From NCBI GenBank assembly GCA_934555855.1, contig CAKTFL010000126.1, positions 1-6,699 of the forward strand: a stretch of 6,699 nt of DNA, given 5' to 3'. Every line of letters begins with the position of its first letter. The first letter of the stretch is position 1. The DNA is from an uncultured Sphingomonas sp. GTDB lineage: Bacteria; Pseudomonadota; Alphaproteobacteria; Sphingomonadales; Sphingomonadaceae. The notes beneath the pieces were generated by a model, which saw only the letters and a list, made by a program, of their open reading frames with translations, was not told where the DNA came from and did no database searches. The position numbers and the translations under genes were made by a program. Of the stretch, positions 1 through 5,959 are shown piece by piece.

Positions 1-1
1 G

Positions 2-1072
2 GGCAAGGGCTATGCGCCCGCGGAGGCCGCCGCCGACAAATATCATGGCGTCCAGAAATTCGACGTCATCACCGGCACCCAGGCCAAGGCACCGCCCGGC
101 CCGCCGCAATATCAGAACGTGTTCGGCGAGGCGCTGGCTCGCGAGGCCGACGGCGATCCGCGTATCTGCGCGATCACCGCGGCGATGCCGTCGGGCACGG
201 GGCTGGACAGGTTCGCCAAGGCGCATCCCGATCGCTTCTTCGACGTGGGCATCGCCGAACAGCACGCGGTGACCTTCGCCGCGGGGCTGGCGGCGCAGGG
301 CATGCGGCCGTTCTGCGCGATCTATTCGACCTTCCTTCAGCGCGCGTATGACCAGGTGGTCCACGACGTCGCGATCCAGAACCTGCCGGTCCGTTTCGCG
401 ATCGACAGGGCGGGGCTGGTCGGGGCCGATGGCGCGACCCATGCCGGCTCGTTCGACGTGACTTATCTTGCCACTCTGCCGAATTTGGTGGTCATGGCCG
501 CCGCGGACGAGGCGGAGCTGGTCCATATGGTCCACACCTGCGTTCTCCACGACTCGGGACCCATCGCGGTGCGCTACCCGCGCGGCAACGGCGTCGGCGT
601 GGCCCTGCCGGAAACACCCGAGCGGCTGGAGATCGGCAAGGGCCGGCTGGTGCGCGAAGGCAAGACGGTCGCGATCCTGTCGCTTGGCACCCGCCTGGGC
701 GACGCGCTGAAGGCGGCGGACCAGCTGGAGGCGAAGGGTCTGTCGACCAGCGTCGCCGACCTGCGCTTCGCCAAACCGCTGGACGAGGCGTTGATCCGGC
801 GCCTGCTGACCACACACGAGGTTGCGGTCACGGTGGAAGAGAATGCCGTAGGCGGCCTCGGCGCGCATGTCCTGACCATGGCGTCGGACGAAGGGCTGAC
901 CGATGCCGGACTGAAGATCCGCACCATGCGCCTGCCGGATCAATTCCAGGATCAGGACAAGCCGGAGGTCCAATATGCCGAAGCCGGTCTGGACGCCGAC
1001 GCGATCGTCCGGACAGTGCTGACGACCCTTCGCCACAACAGCGCGGGCGTGAACGAAGGCGCGCGGGCCTGA
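2..1072 (+). CDS. dxs: 1-deoxy-D-xylulose-5-phosphate synthase, C-terminal part (5' end outside window)
   Basis: Seen: an open frame enters from the left edge and gives 356 residues, a little over half of the usual length of about 640, so the N-terminal thiamine-diphosphate domain lies outside the window. The fragment opens with [17 protein letters not shown], a typical Dxs linker sequence. The pyrimidine-binding domain follows, with [13 protein letters not shown] around fragment residue 86 (the Glu matching the catalytic Glu370 of E. coli Dxs) and [15 protein letters not shown], which carries the conserved Asp and His. The C-terminal transketolase domain includes [17 protein letters not shown]. 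Known: the enzyme condenses pyruvate and glyceraldehyde-3-phosphate to DXP with loss of CO2, using thiamine diphosphate in the cytoplasm; this is the first step of the MEP isoprenoid pathway. The GTG at 119 is internal and is not the start. tlyA follows after 14 bp, so co-transcription is likely. Confidence 0.97.
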   Translation, partial: GKGYAPAEAAADKYHGVQKFDVITGTQAKAPPGPPQYQNVFGEALAREADGDPRICAITAAMPSGTGLDRFAKAHPDRFFDVGIAEQHAVTFAAGLAAQGMRPFCAIYSTFLQRAYDQVVHDVAIQNLPVRFAIDRAGLVGADGATHAGSFDVTYLATLPNLVVMAAADEAELVHMVHTCVLHDSGPIAVRYPRGNGVGVALPETPERLEIGKGRLVREGKTVAILSLGTRLGDALKAADQLEAKGLSTSVADLRFAKPLDEALIRRLLTTHEVAVTVEENAVGGLGAHVLTMASDEGLTDAGLKIRTMRLPDQFQDQDKPEVQYAEAGLDADAIVRTVLTTLRHNSAGVNEGARA

Positions 1073-1086
1073 TCCGCTCCGCCGCG

Positions 1087-1821
1087 ATGGCCAAGCTTCG
1101 CGCAGACCAGATGCTTGTCGACCGTGGGCTGGCGGAAAGCCGGTCGCGCGCGCAGGCGCTGATCATGGCTGGGCTGGTGTTTGCGGGCGATCGCAGGGTC
1201 GACAAGCCCGGCCAGGCGCTGGCCCACGATGCCGTGCTCGACGTGCGGGGACGAGATCATCCCTGGGTGTCGCGCGGGGGGATCAAGCTGGCGCACGGGC
1301 TCGATCGGTTCGAGTGGGACGTGACCGGGCTGGTCGCGATGGACGTGGGATCCTCCACGGGCGGGTTCACCGACGTGCTGCTGACCCGCGGCGCGGCGCG
1401 GGTCTATGCGGTCGACTCGGGGACGAACCAGCTTGCGTGGAAGCTGCGCCAGGACCCGCGCGTCATCGTTCACGAACAGACCAGCGCGCGCATCCTGACG
1501 GCGGATCACATCCCCGAACCGATCGACGTCATCGTGTGCGATGCAAGCTTCATCTCCCTTGCCAAGGTGCTGGAAAGACCGCTCGGTTTTGCTGCGCCAG
1601 ATGCTCGCCTGCTCGCGCTCATCAAGCCGCAGTTTGAAGCGGGACGCGAGGAGGTGGGGAAGGGGGGTGTGGTGCGCGACGCTGCTATCCGCGAGCGGGT
1701 CTGTGCGGCGGTGGCGACCTGGGTCGAGGCAAGCGGCTGGCGCGTGCAGGGTTTGACGGAAAGCCCGATCACTGGCCCGGAAGGCAATGTCGAATATCTG
1801 ATCGGCGCGTCCCGGACCTGA
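1087..1821 (+). CDS. tlyA: TlyA family rRNA (cytidine-2'-O)-methyltransferase
   Basis: The 244-residue protein has an N-terminal S4 RNA-binding domain (about residues 4-65, starting LRADQMLVDRGLAESRSRAQ) and an FtsJ/RrmJ-like methyltransferase domain. The SAM-binding loop is MDVGSSTGGFTD at 85-96. The K-D-K-E catalytic set is visible: K67 in SRGGIK, D152 in CDASFISL, K180 in LIKPQFEAG and E236 in GNVEY, each offset by two from the residues reported for Mycobacterium tuberculosis TlyA (K69, D154, K182, E238). Known: family members 2'-O-methylate C1920 of 23S rRNA, and longer TlyA forms also C1409 of 16S rRNA; loss gives capreomycin resistance. The protein ends just after GNVEYLIG, without the C-terminal extension of the mycobacterial form, so 23S-only activity (TlyA-I type) is inferred. 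Older databases call the family haemolysin A; the intact methyltransferase site argues for the rRNA role. ATG start, 14 bp after dxs. Confidence 0.93.
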   Translation: MAKLRADQMLVDRGLAESRSRAQALIMAGLVFAGDRRVDKPGQALAHDAVLDVRGRDHPWVSRGGIKLAHGLDRFEWDVTGLVAMDVGSSTGGFTDVLLTRGAARVYAVDSGTNQLAWKLRQDPRVIVHEQTSARILTADHIPEPIDVIVCDASFISLAKVLERPLGFAAPDARLLALIKPQFEAGREEVGKGGVVRDAAIRERVCAAVATWVEASGWRVQGLTESPITGPEGNVEYLIGASRT

Positions 1822-1824
1822 ACA

Positions 1825-1866
1825 GCCGGCCGCATTGCGCGGTGGCGAGCTTTGCGACAGGCCGGC
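1825..1866 (+). repeat. Inverted repeat in the tlyA-tspO spacer
   Basis: GCCGGCC at 1825-1831 is the exact reverse complement of GGCCGGC at 1860-1866. Inside it, CGCA (1831-1834) can pair with TGCG (1853-1856) as a competing or nested short stem. No T-run follows, so it is not a canonical intrinsic terminator. It may fold the tspO leader or protect the tlyA 3' end; this is inference from the sequence only. Confidence 0.35.
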
Positions 1867-1881
1867 GCGAGAGGGTGAGAC

Positions 1882-1895
1882 GGAGAGGGGGGGGA
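1882..1895 (+). promoter_or_regulatory. Purine-rich ribosome binding site of tspO containing a G8 tract
   Basis: GGAGAGGGGGGGGA lies directly upstream of GTG 1899 and contains eight consecutive G (1887-1894), ending 4 nt before the start codon. It is the main reason for choosing GTG 1899 over the other possible starts. The rival start ATG 1932 has its own, less striking AAGGGG at 1917-1922. Confidence 0.55.
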
Positions 1896-1898
1896 CAA

Positions 1899-2450
1899 GT
1901 GGGCGCGATCGCTTCCAAGGGGCAGCTGAGGATGTCATTGCTGCGTTGGGCCGTAGTGACGGTGCCGGGAGTCCTGCTGCTCGGCTTCGCATCGGCGCGC
2001 TCGGTCCCGGCGGGCAACGATAATCCCTGGTATGTTGCGCTGACCAAGCCGGCGCTGACCCCGCCCGGCTGGGTGTTTCCCGTTGCCTGGGGGCTGCTCT
2101 ATATGATGATGGGGCTGGCACTGGCGATGATCCTTCACGCTCGCGGGGCGCGTGGCCGCGGCGTGGCGGTGGCGTTGTTCGCGGGCCAGCTGGCGCTAAA
2201 CCTCAGCTGGCAGCCCTTGTTCTTCGGCGCGCACCGGATCGAGGTGGCACTGGCGGTCATCGTGCTGATGCTGGTGGCGGCGATCGCCGCCACTCTCGCC
2301 TTTTCCCGCATCCGACGATCCGCGGCATGGCTGATGGTGCCGTATCTCGCCTGGATCAGCTTCGCCGGCGTGCTGACCTGGCGGATCTGGCAGCTCAATC
2401 CGGATGCAAACGGGGTTGCGCCTCCGGCCCATACCTCCCAGATGCTGTGA
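1899..2450 (+). CDS. tspO: TspO/MBR family tryptophan-rich sensory protein
   Basis: With the GTG start at 1899 the protein has 183 residues; bacterial TspO is usually about 150-180. Five hydrophobic helices are visible at roughly 16-34, 58-80, 87-108, 116-135 and 142-162. Family motifs are WYVALTKPALTPPGWVFPVAW (about 44-64), LNLSWQPLFFG (100-110) and PYLAWISFAGVLTWRIWQLNP (148-168). Known: TspO is an inner or outer membrane protein that binds tetrapyrroles and cholesterol-like ligands; in Rhodobacter it tunes photosynthesis gene expression to oxygen. Its role here cannot be read from context. Start choice: GTG 1899 has a very strong purine-rich RBS, and the resulting N-terminus (IASKGQLRMS) resembles what I recall of sphingomonad TspO. 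ATG 1932 (172 residues) is the alternative. An upstream GTG at 1842 would add a basic, low-complexity extension and is unlikely. Confidence 0.92.
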   Translation: MGAIASKGQLRMSLLRWAVVTVPGVLLLGFASARSVPAGNDNPWYVALTKPALTPPGWVFPVAWGLLYMMMGLALAMILHARGARGRGVAVALFAGQLALNLSWQPLFFGAHRIEVALAVIVLMLVAAIAATLAFSRIRRSAAWLMVPYLAWISFAGVLTWRIWQLNPDANGVAPPAHTSQML

Positions 2451-2477
2451 ACGACGTCTTTTTTTACTTGCGGGGCT

Positions 2478-2759
2478 ATGGCGATGCAGTCCGACAATCG
2501 GGTGTTCGATGATTTCGTGAAGCTGGTGAACGGCGCCGCCGGCACACTGGCAGGCATGACTCGCGAGGCGGAGGCAGGTGCACGAACGCGCGCACGCGAG
2601 TGGATCGGCGGGCTCGATTTCGTCAGCCGTGACGAGTTCGATACGGTCAAGGCGATGGCGATCGCCGCCCGCGACGAGGCCGATACCCTCCGGGCGCGGC
2701 TGGACGCGCTGGAGGCGCGCAGCGGTCCGGCAGTCGATGTGCCAGTGCCGACGGCCTGA
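2478..2759 (+). CDS. ubiK: Accessory factor UbiK family protein (BMFP domain, YqiC-like)
   Basis: A 93-residue protein with the two-part layout of the UbiK/YqiC (BMFP) family: an N-terminal amphipathic helix (RVFDDFVKLVNGAAGTLAGM, about 8-27) and a C-terminal coiled coil beginning FVSRDEFDTVKAMAIAARDE and running to about residue 81. A short Pro/Val-rich tail closes it. Known: E. coli UbiK helps aerobic ubiquinone synthesis as an accessory to the Ubi complex, and the Brucella/Salmonella homologues show membrane fusogenic activity in vitro as trimeric coiled coils. The gene lies 27 bp after tspO, probably in the same transcript. Start: ATG 2478 or ATG 2484, two codons later; the RBS (CGGGG) is weak for both. 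The family call is firm, but the exact function in this organism is inferred. Confidence 0.85.
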   Translation: MAMQSDNRVFDDFVKLVNGAAGTLAGMTREAEAGARTRAREWIGGLDFVSRDEFDTVKAMAIAARDEADTLRARLDALEARSGPAVDVPVPTA

Positions 2760-2793
2760 TATCCACAGCTTTCTCCACTCTGTCTTCTACATG

Positions 2794-2825
2794 CCGTGCC
2801 GGCCTTTGCGCCGGCGCGGTTATTC
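2794..2825 (+). terminator. Possible intrinsic terminator after the ubiK-like gene
   Basis: CCGTGCCGGC (2794-2803) pairs with GCCGGCGCGG (2810-2819) across a 6-nt loop CTTTGC, giving a 10-bp stem with a single G-U pair. A short U-containing stretch TTATTC follows (2820-2825). The stem is strong but the U tract is poor, so termination may be partial. The hairpin ends about 15-21 bp before the next start codon, so it could also shape the leader of the YbjN-domain gene. Confidence 0.45.
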
Positions 2826-2840
2826 GTGCGATAAGCGCCC

Positions 2841-3344
2841 ATGATGCTCGACCAAGCTGACCAGGACACCGACGATTTTGCTCCGCTGGACATGTTGGAG
2901 GCGTATTTTGCCGCACATGGCTGGGAGTTCGAACGCTCCGAGGACGAGATTATCGCGACGGTGAAGGGCAGCTGGACCAGCTACGAATTGCGGGCCCTCT
3001 GGCGCGAGGAGGACGGCGTTCTCCAATTCCTGTGCCTGCCCGATATCAAGGTGACGGACGACCGGCGCGCCGGCGTGTACGAGGCGATCGGGCTGGTGAA
3101 CGAGCAGCTCTGGGTCGGGCATTTCGAGCTGTGGTCCTCGTCGGGAACCCTGCTGTTCCGCCACGCCGCCCTGATCGACGGCGACGAGCCGACACTGACG
3201 TTGGGCGGTGCCGAGACGCTGGTGGAAAGCGCCATCGACGAGTGCGAGCGCTTTTATCCGGTGTTCCAGTTCGTGCTGTGGGGCGGCAAGAATCCGCGTG
3301 ACGCGCTCGCCGCCGCGTTGATCGAGACGCAGGGCGAGGCCTGA
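2841..3344 (+). CDS. YbjN domain-containing protein
   Basis: A 167-residue acidic soluble protein without a signal peptide or membrane helix. It matches the YbjN family fold, related to type III secretion chaperones: an N-terminal helix (LDMLEAYFAAHGWEFER), a central beta-sheet region (TSYELRALWREEDGVLQFLC, about 46-65), and a long helical and strand part (AGVYEAIGLVNEQLWVGHFEL, 77-97). A C-terminal helix ends with AIDECERFYPVFQFVLWGGK. Known: E. coli YbjN affects motility, biofilm and stress tolerance when overexpressed, but its biochemical role is not established. The gene is 9 bp before proC, so they are probably translated from one message; to my knowledge this pairing recurs in alphaproteobacteria. 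Start: ATG 2841 or the adjacent ATG 2844. No clear Shine-Dalgarno precedes either, and a hairpin lies just upstream. Confidence 0.85.
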   Translation: MMLDQADQDTDDFAPLDMLEAYFAAHGWEFERSEDEIIATVKGSWTSYELRALWREEDGVLQFLCLPDIKVTDDRRAGVYEAIGLVNEQLWVGHFELWSSSGTLLFRHAALIDGDEPTLTLGGAETLVESAIDECERFYPVFQFVLWGGKNPRDALAAALIETQGEA

Positions 3345-3353
3345 GGCGCCGAC

Positions 3354-4187
3354 ATGAGCGACAGTTTCGCGGGCATCGGCCGGCTGTTGATGATTGGCTG
3401 CGGCAATATGGGCGGCGCGATGCTCGGGCGCTGGCTCGAAGCCGGCATGGACCCGGCACAGGTGACCGTGTTCAGCCCCAGCGGCAGGGCGGTTCCGGGC
3501 GGGGTGCGGGTAGTCCAGGCGATCCGTCCGGAGGATGGCGATGTCGATACGCTGATGCTGGCGATGAAGCCGCAGCAGCTGGGCATGATTCACGCGAGCC
3601 CGTTGGGAGAGATCAGGCCGAGGATGCTCCTGTCCATCCTGGCGGGAGTGGACGGAGCGACTTTGGCGCCGCTCTGGCCGGCCGATGCGGTGCTGCGGGC
3701 CATGCCGAACCTGCCGGTCGCGATCGGCAAGGGCGTGGTTGCCCTGCATGGCACTGGCGACGAGAGTTTGCTTGCGGTCGGTGAGGCGTTGATGCGGCCG
3801 CTGGGTCTGGTCGAGTGGATCGGCGATGAGGCGCTGTTCGATGTGGTCACCGCGCTGTCCGGAAGCGGTCCCGGCTTTACCTACCGCTTCATCGATGCGC
3901 TGGCGACCGCTGGCGCCAGGCTCGGCCTACCCGGTGACCAGGCCGCGCGACTGGCCGTCGCGACGGTCGAAGGGGCAGGGCTGCTCGCCGGGGCATCGCC
4001 CGACAGTCCTGCGGTGCTGGCTGACAGGGTCGCGAGCCCGGGCGGTTCGACGCGGGAGGGGTTGAATGTCCTCGACCGTGAGGACGTGCTGGCTGCGCTG
4101 CTGACGGCAACACTGGCGGCTGCGACCCGGCGTAACCGCGAAATGGCCGACGCCGCGCGGGATCAGTCGCGCGGCTTGTCCAGCTGA
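3354..4187 (+). CDS. proC: Pyrroline-5-carboxylate reductase
   Basis: The 277-residue length is normal for ProC (about 270). An N-terminal Rossmann fold carries LLMIGCGNMGGAMLGRWLEA (11-30) for NAD(P)H binding, and MLAMKPQQL (68-76) is the typical second Rossmann motif. MPNLPVAIGKGV (117-128) and the C-terminal dimerisation and active-site part follow, with LSGSGPGFTYRFIDALATAG (168-187) and the signature SPGGSTREGL (228-237). Known: the enzyme reduces 1-pyrroline-5-carboxylate to L-proline in the cytoplasm, the last step of proline synthesis. The gene follows the YbjN-domain gene by 9 bp. Its last 25 bp overlap the 3' end of the convergent marR-type gene, so read-through on either strand gives antisense RNA. 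ATG 3354 puts the Rossmann motif at the expected distance from the start. Confidence 0.95.
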   Translation: MSDSFAGIGRLLMIGCGNMGGAMLGRWLEAGMDPAQVTVFSPSGRAVPGGVRVVQAIRPEDGDVDTLMLAMKPQQLGMIHASPLGEIRPRMLLSILAGVDGATLAPLWPADAVLRAMPNLPVAIGKGVVALHGTGDESLLAVGEALMRPLGLVEWIGDEALFDVVTALSGSGPGFTYRFIDALATAGARLGLPGDQAARLAVATVEGAGLLAGASPDSPAVLADRVASPGGSTREGLNVLDREDVLAALLTATLAAATRRNREMADAARDQSRGLSS

Positions 4188-4669
4188 GGCATGTTGTTCT
4201 CGGGGATCAGCCCCTCGAGTACCGCCCAGAAGCCCGATACCGCGTTCTGGCCCGCCCGGGCATAGGCCTGGCTCATCCGCTTGCGGCCCGCCTCGAACAA
4301 CTCGGTTTCCATCGCGGTCCCGGCCTCCGTCAGGAACAGTAGTCGCTGCCGCCGGTCCCGTTCGCCGGGGCGGGTTTCCACCAATTCACGCTCGGTCAGA
4401 TCGTTGAGGACGCGGCCGAGCGATTGTTTGGTGATGGCCAGGATCGCCAGCAATTCGCTGACCGTCAGTCCGGGCCGGCGCGCGATGAAATACACCGCGC
4501 GGTGATGCGCCCGGCCCAGTCCGTACCTGGCCAGGTCATCATCTATGGACCGTGTGTAGCGGCTATAACCGAAATACAGCAGCTCGATCCCTTTTCGAAC
4601 CTCGGGTTCACGCAGGAAGAGGGGTGAGGCAGGCGAGGCTAGGGCAGGCATGTTGACCAGTTTAGCCAT
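4163..4669 (-). CDS. MarR family winged-helix transcriptional regulator
   Basis: From ATG 4669 the protein has 168 residues. The winged helix-turn-helix covers about 55-117: HHRAVYFIARRPGLTVSELL, then the probable recognition helix KQSLGRVLNDLTERELV (81-97), then the wing RPGERDRRQRLLFLT (100-114). Flanking helices (EVRKGIELLYFGYSRYTRSI and the C-terminal AYARAGQNAVSGFWAVLEGL) should form the dimer interface. Known: MarR proteins are dimers that bind palindromic or repeated DNA and often respond to small ligands, commonly repressing themselves or a divergent neighbour. Start choice: ATG 4669 has TAGGA just upstream; the more distal TTG 4699 would leave only 11 bp to ilvE, and ATG 4651 lacks an RBS. 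The gene is divergent from ilvE with 41 bp between starts, and its 3' end overlaps proC by 25 bp. Ligand and targets are unknown; ilvE and itself are the obvious candidates. Confidence 0.9.
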   Translation of the reverse strand: MAKLVNMPALASPASPLFLREPEVRKGIELLYFGYSRYTRSIDDDLARYGLGRAHHRAVYFIARRPGLTVSELLAILAITKQSLGRVLNDLTERELVETRPGERDRRQRLLFLTEAGTAMETELFEAGRKRMSQAYARAGQNAVSGFWAVLEGLIPENNMPQLDKPRD

Positions 4670-4720
4670 CGGTCCTACGCGTCGGCAAGTCGCTTCCAAC
4701 GGGAAAGAGCATGTTGACCA
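4648..4720. repeat. 12-bp direct repeat flanking the marR/ilvE start region
   Basis: GCATGTTGACCA occurs exactly at 4648-4659 and again at 4709-4720, 61 bp apart in the same orientation. The first copy lies inside the start of the MarR-type gene, and the second spans the start codon of ilvE. An exact 12-mer repeat this close is unlikely by chance, and the location suits a regulator-binding element. It is a direct repeat rather than the more usual MarR palindrome, so the role as operator is inferred. Confidence 0.4.
4653..4681 (+). promoter_or_regulatory. Possible ilvE promoter
   Basis: TTGACC (4653-4658) resembles a sigma70-type -35 box. Seventeen bases later, TACGCG (4676-4681) could act as a weak -10, placing transcription start near 4688 and leaving a leader of about 23 nt before ATG 4711. 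The -35 overlaps the left copy of the 12-bp direct repeat, so a protein bound there could block it. The -10 is poor, so this is only a candidate. Confidence 0.28.
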
Positions 4721-5808
4721 CGCCTGCCGCCGAGTTCCGGTTCGAGCGCTCCGCCAACCCGGTCGCCACGACCGAGCGGGCCGAGCGGTTGATCGATCCC
4801 CAGTTCGGACGGGTATTCACCGATCACATGGCGGTGATCCACTGGTCGGATGCCAAGGGCTGGCACGACGCCGCGATCACGGCGCGCAAGCCGATGACCA
4901 TGGATCCATCATCGGCGGTGCTGCACTACGCGCAGGAGATATTTGAGGGGCTGAAGGCGTATCGGCTTGAGAATGGCCGCTTGGCGCTGTTCCGGGCTGA
5001 CGCCAATGCCCGCCGCTTCCGTCAGTCGGCGCAGCGGCTCGCCATGCCCGAATTGCCGGAAGAACTGTTCGTCGAATCGTGTCGGGAACTGGTCAAGGTT
5101 GACCGCGAGTGGATGCCGGACATCGAGGGCGGGTCGCTTTACCTGCGCCCCTTCATGATCGCGAGCGAGGTGTTCCTGGGCGTGAAGCCCTCAGCCGAGT
5201 ACCTGTACATGGTGATCGCCTCGTCTGTGGGCGCCTATTGGAAGGGGCCGGCACGGGCGGTTTCGATCTGGGTCTCGCGCGATTATACGCGCGCGGCGCC
5301 GGGGGGCACGGGCGCCGCGAAGTGTGGCGGCAATTACGCCACCAGCCTGGTCGCGCAGGCGGAAGCCATCCGCCAGGGTTGCGACCAGGTCGTCTTTCTC
5401 GATGCGGCCGAGCGCCGCTGGATCGAGGAACTGGGCGGCATGAACATCTTCTTCGTGTTCGACGACGGCTCGATCCAGACGCCGCCGCTGACGGGCACGA
5501 TCCTGCCGGGCATCACGCGCGATTCGATCCTGACGCTGGCGCGCGGCATGGGCATGACCGTCCGGGAGGAACCCTATGCCATGGACCAGTGGCGCGCCGA
5601 TGCGGCCACCGGCCGGCTGGTCGAGACCTTCGCCTGCGGCACCGCGGCGGTGGTAACCCCGATCGGCACGGTGGTGGAGCATGACGGCCGCTTCACGATC
5701 GGCGATGGTGGCCCGGGCCCGGTGACCACGCACCTCCGCGAGACGCTGGTCGCGATCCAGCGCGGGCGCGCGCCGGCCCCGGACGGCTGGGTTCAGCCGA
5801 TCGACTGA
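4711..5808 (+). CDS. ilvE: Branched-chain amino acid aminotransferase (class IV, PLP)
   Basis: The 365-residue protein belongs to the larger BCAT subgroup, close in layout to eukaryotic BCATs, rather than the roughly 310-residue E. coli IlvE form. Motifs: LHYAQEIFEGLKAYR (71-85), GGSLYLRPFMIAS (140-152), and GGTGAAKCGGNYATSLVAQA (198-217), where K204 is the expected PLP-binding lysine. WIEELGGMNIFFVF (237-250) has the Glu that contacts the PLP ring nitrogen, and PPLTGTILPGITR (258-270) and FACGTAAVVTPI (307-318) close the active site. Known: the enzyme transfers amino groups between glutamate and the keto acids of Leu, Ile and Val in the cytoplasm, in both synthesis and breakdown. ATG 4711 follows GGGAAAGAG. 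It is divergent from the MarR-type gene, which may regulate it. tRNA-Gln lies 50 bp downstream. Confidence 0.95.
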   Translation: MLTTPAAEFRFERSANPVATTERAERLIDPQFGRVFTDHMAVIHWSDAKGWHDAAITARKPMTMDPSSAVLHYAQEIFEGLKAYRLENGRLALFRADANARRFRQSAQRLAMPELPEELFVESCRELVKVDREWMPDIEGGSLYLRPFMIASEVFLGVKPSAEYLYMVIASSVGAYWKGPARAVSIWVSRDYTRAAPGGTGAAKCGGNYATSLVAQAEAIRQGCDQVVFLDAAERRWIEELGGMNIFFVFDDGSIQTPPLTGTILPGITRDSILTLARGMGMTVREEPYAMDQWRADAATGRLVETFACGTAAVVTPIGTVVEHDGRFTIGDGGPGPVTTHLRETLVAIQRGRAPAPDGWVQPID

Positions 5809-5815
5809 AAAGGAC

Positions 5816-5856
5816 TTCCGTCGCGGGCCCGCCTGACCTAAAGGCGCGGTCCGCGC
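5816..5856 (+). promoter_or_regulatory. Palindrome-rich spacer between ilvE and tRNA-Gln, possible tRNA promoter
   Basis: A perfect 10-bp palindrome GCGGGCCCGC (5823-5832) and a 13-bp hairpin GCGCGGTCCGCGC (5844-5856, 5-bp stem, 3-nt loop) lie between the ilvE stop and the tRNA. No T-run follows either, so neither is a standard terminator. TTCCGT (5816-5821) and TAAAGG (5839-5844) are 17 bp apart and could be a weak -35/-10 for the tRNA, with a GC-rich discriminator as in stringently controlled promoters. This is a weak match. Confidence 0.22.
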
Positions 5857-5858
5857 AT

Positions 5859-5933
5859 TGGGGCGTCGCCAAGCGGTAAGGCAACGGTTTTTGGTACCGT
5901 CATACGGAGGTTCGAATCCTCCCGCCCCAGCCA
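5859..5933 (+). tRNA. tRNA-Gln (anticodon TTG)
   Basis: A 75-nt cloverleaf is visible. The acceptor stem TGGGGCG (5859-5865) pairs fully with CGCCCCA (5923-5929), followed by discriminator G5930 and an encoded CCA (5931-5933). The anticodon stem ACGGT/ACCGT encloses the loop TTTTGGT, so the anticodon is TTG at 5891-5893 and reads CAA (and CAG by wobble). The T arm GGAGG-TTCGAAT-CCTCC is canonical and the D loop contains AAGCGGTAA. It sits 50 bp after ilvE. Genomic islands often use tRNA 3' ends as attachment sites; no integrase or repeat of the 3' end is visible in the 766 bp downstream. Confidence 0.97.
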
Positions 5934-5945
5934 ACACTTAGCGGG

Positions 5946-5954
5946 TTATCCACA
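5946..5954 (+). other. DnaA-box-like 9-mer
   Basis: TTATCCACA matches the E. coli DnaA box consensus exactly and is framed by CGGG (5942-5945) and CCCG (5956-5959), which could form a small stem. A related sequence, ATATCCACA, lies at 2759-2767 and shares the 10-mer TATCCACAGC with this one. A single box in 6.7 kb may be chance, and there is no cluster that would suggest an origin. Confidence 0.3.
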
Positions 5955-5959
5955 GCCCG

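Noticed and set aside
952..2121. 389-residue minus-strand open frame over the dxs end, tlyA and tspO start
   Set aside because: It crosses three recognised + strand genes or gene ends, is rich in Pro, Arg, Ser and Ala, and shows no family motif. Long antisense frames are expected at this GC content.
2459..2465. T7 tract after tspO considered as an intrinsic terminator
   Set aside because: No stable hairpin precedes it (only the 6-bp palindrome GACGTC), so it does not meet the terminator pattern.
2820..3749. 309-residue minus-strand open frame over the YbjN-domain gene and proC
   Set aside because: It lies opposite two genes with clear family motifs, and its composition (many His, Arg, Gln) is typical of an antisense shadow.
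4670..4699. TTG 4699 as start of the MarR-type gene (10 more residues)
   Set aside because: It would leave 11 bp to ilvE, uses a rare start codon and adds residues unlike the family, while ATG 4669 has TAGGA just upstream.
5191..5937. 248-residue minus-strand open frame starting across the tRNA
   Set aside because: Its N-terminus (GAGGFEPPYDGTKNRCLT) is the well-known false translation of an antisense tRNA-Gln, and the rest is the shadow of ilvE in a G/C-rich genome.
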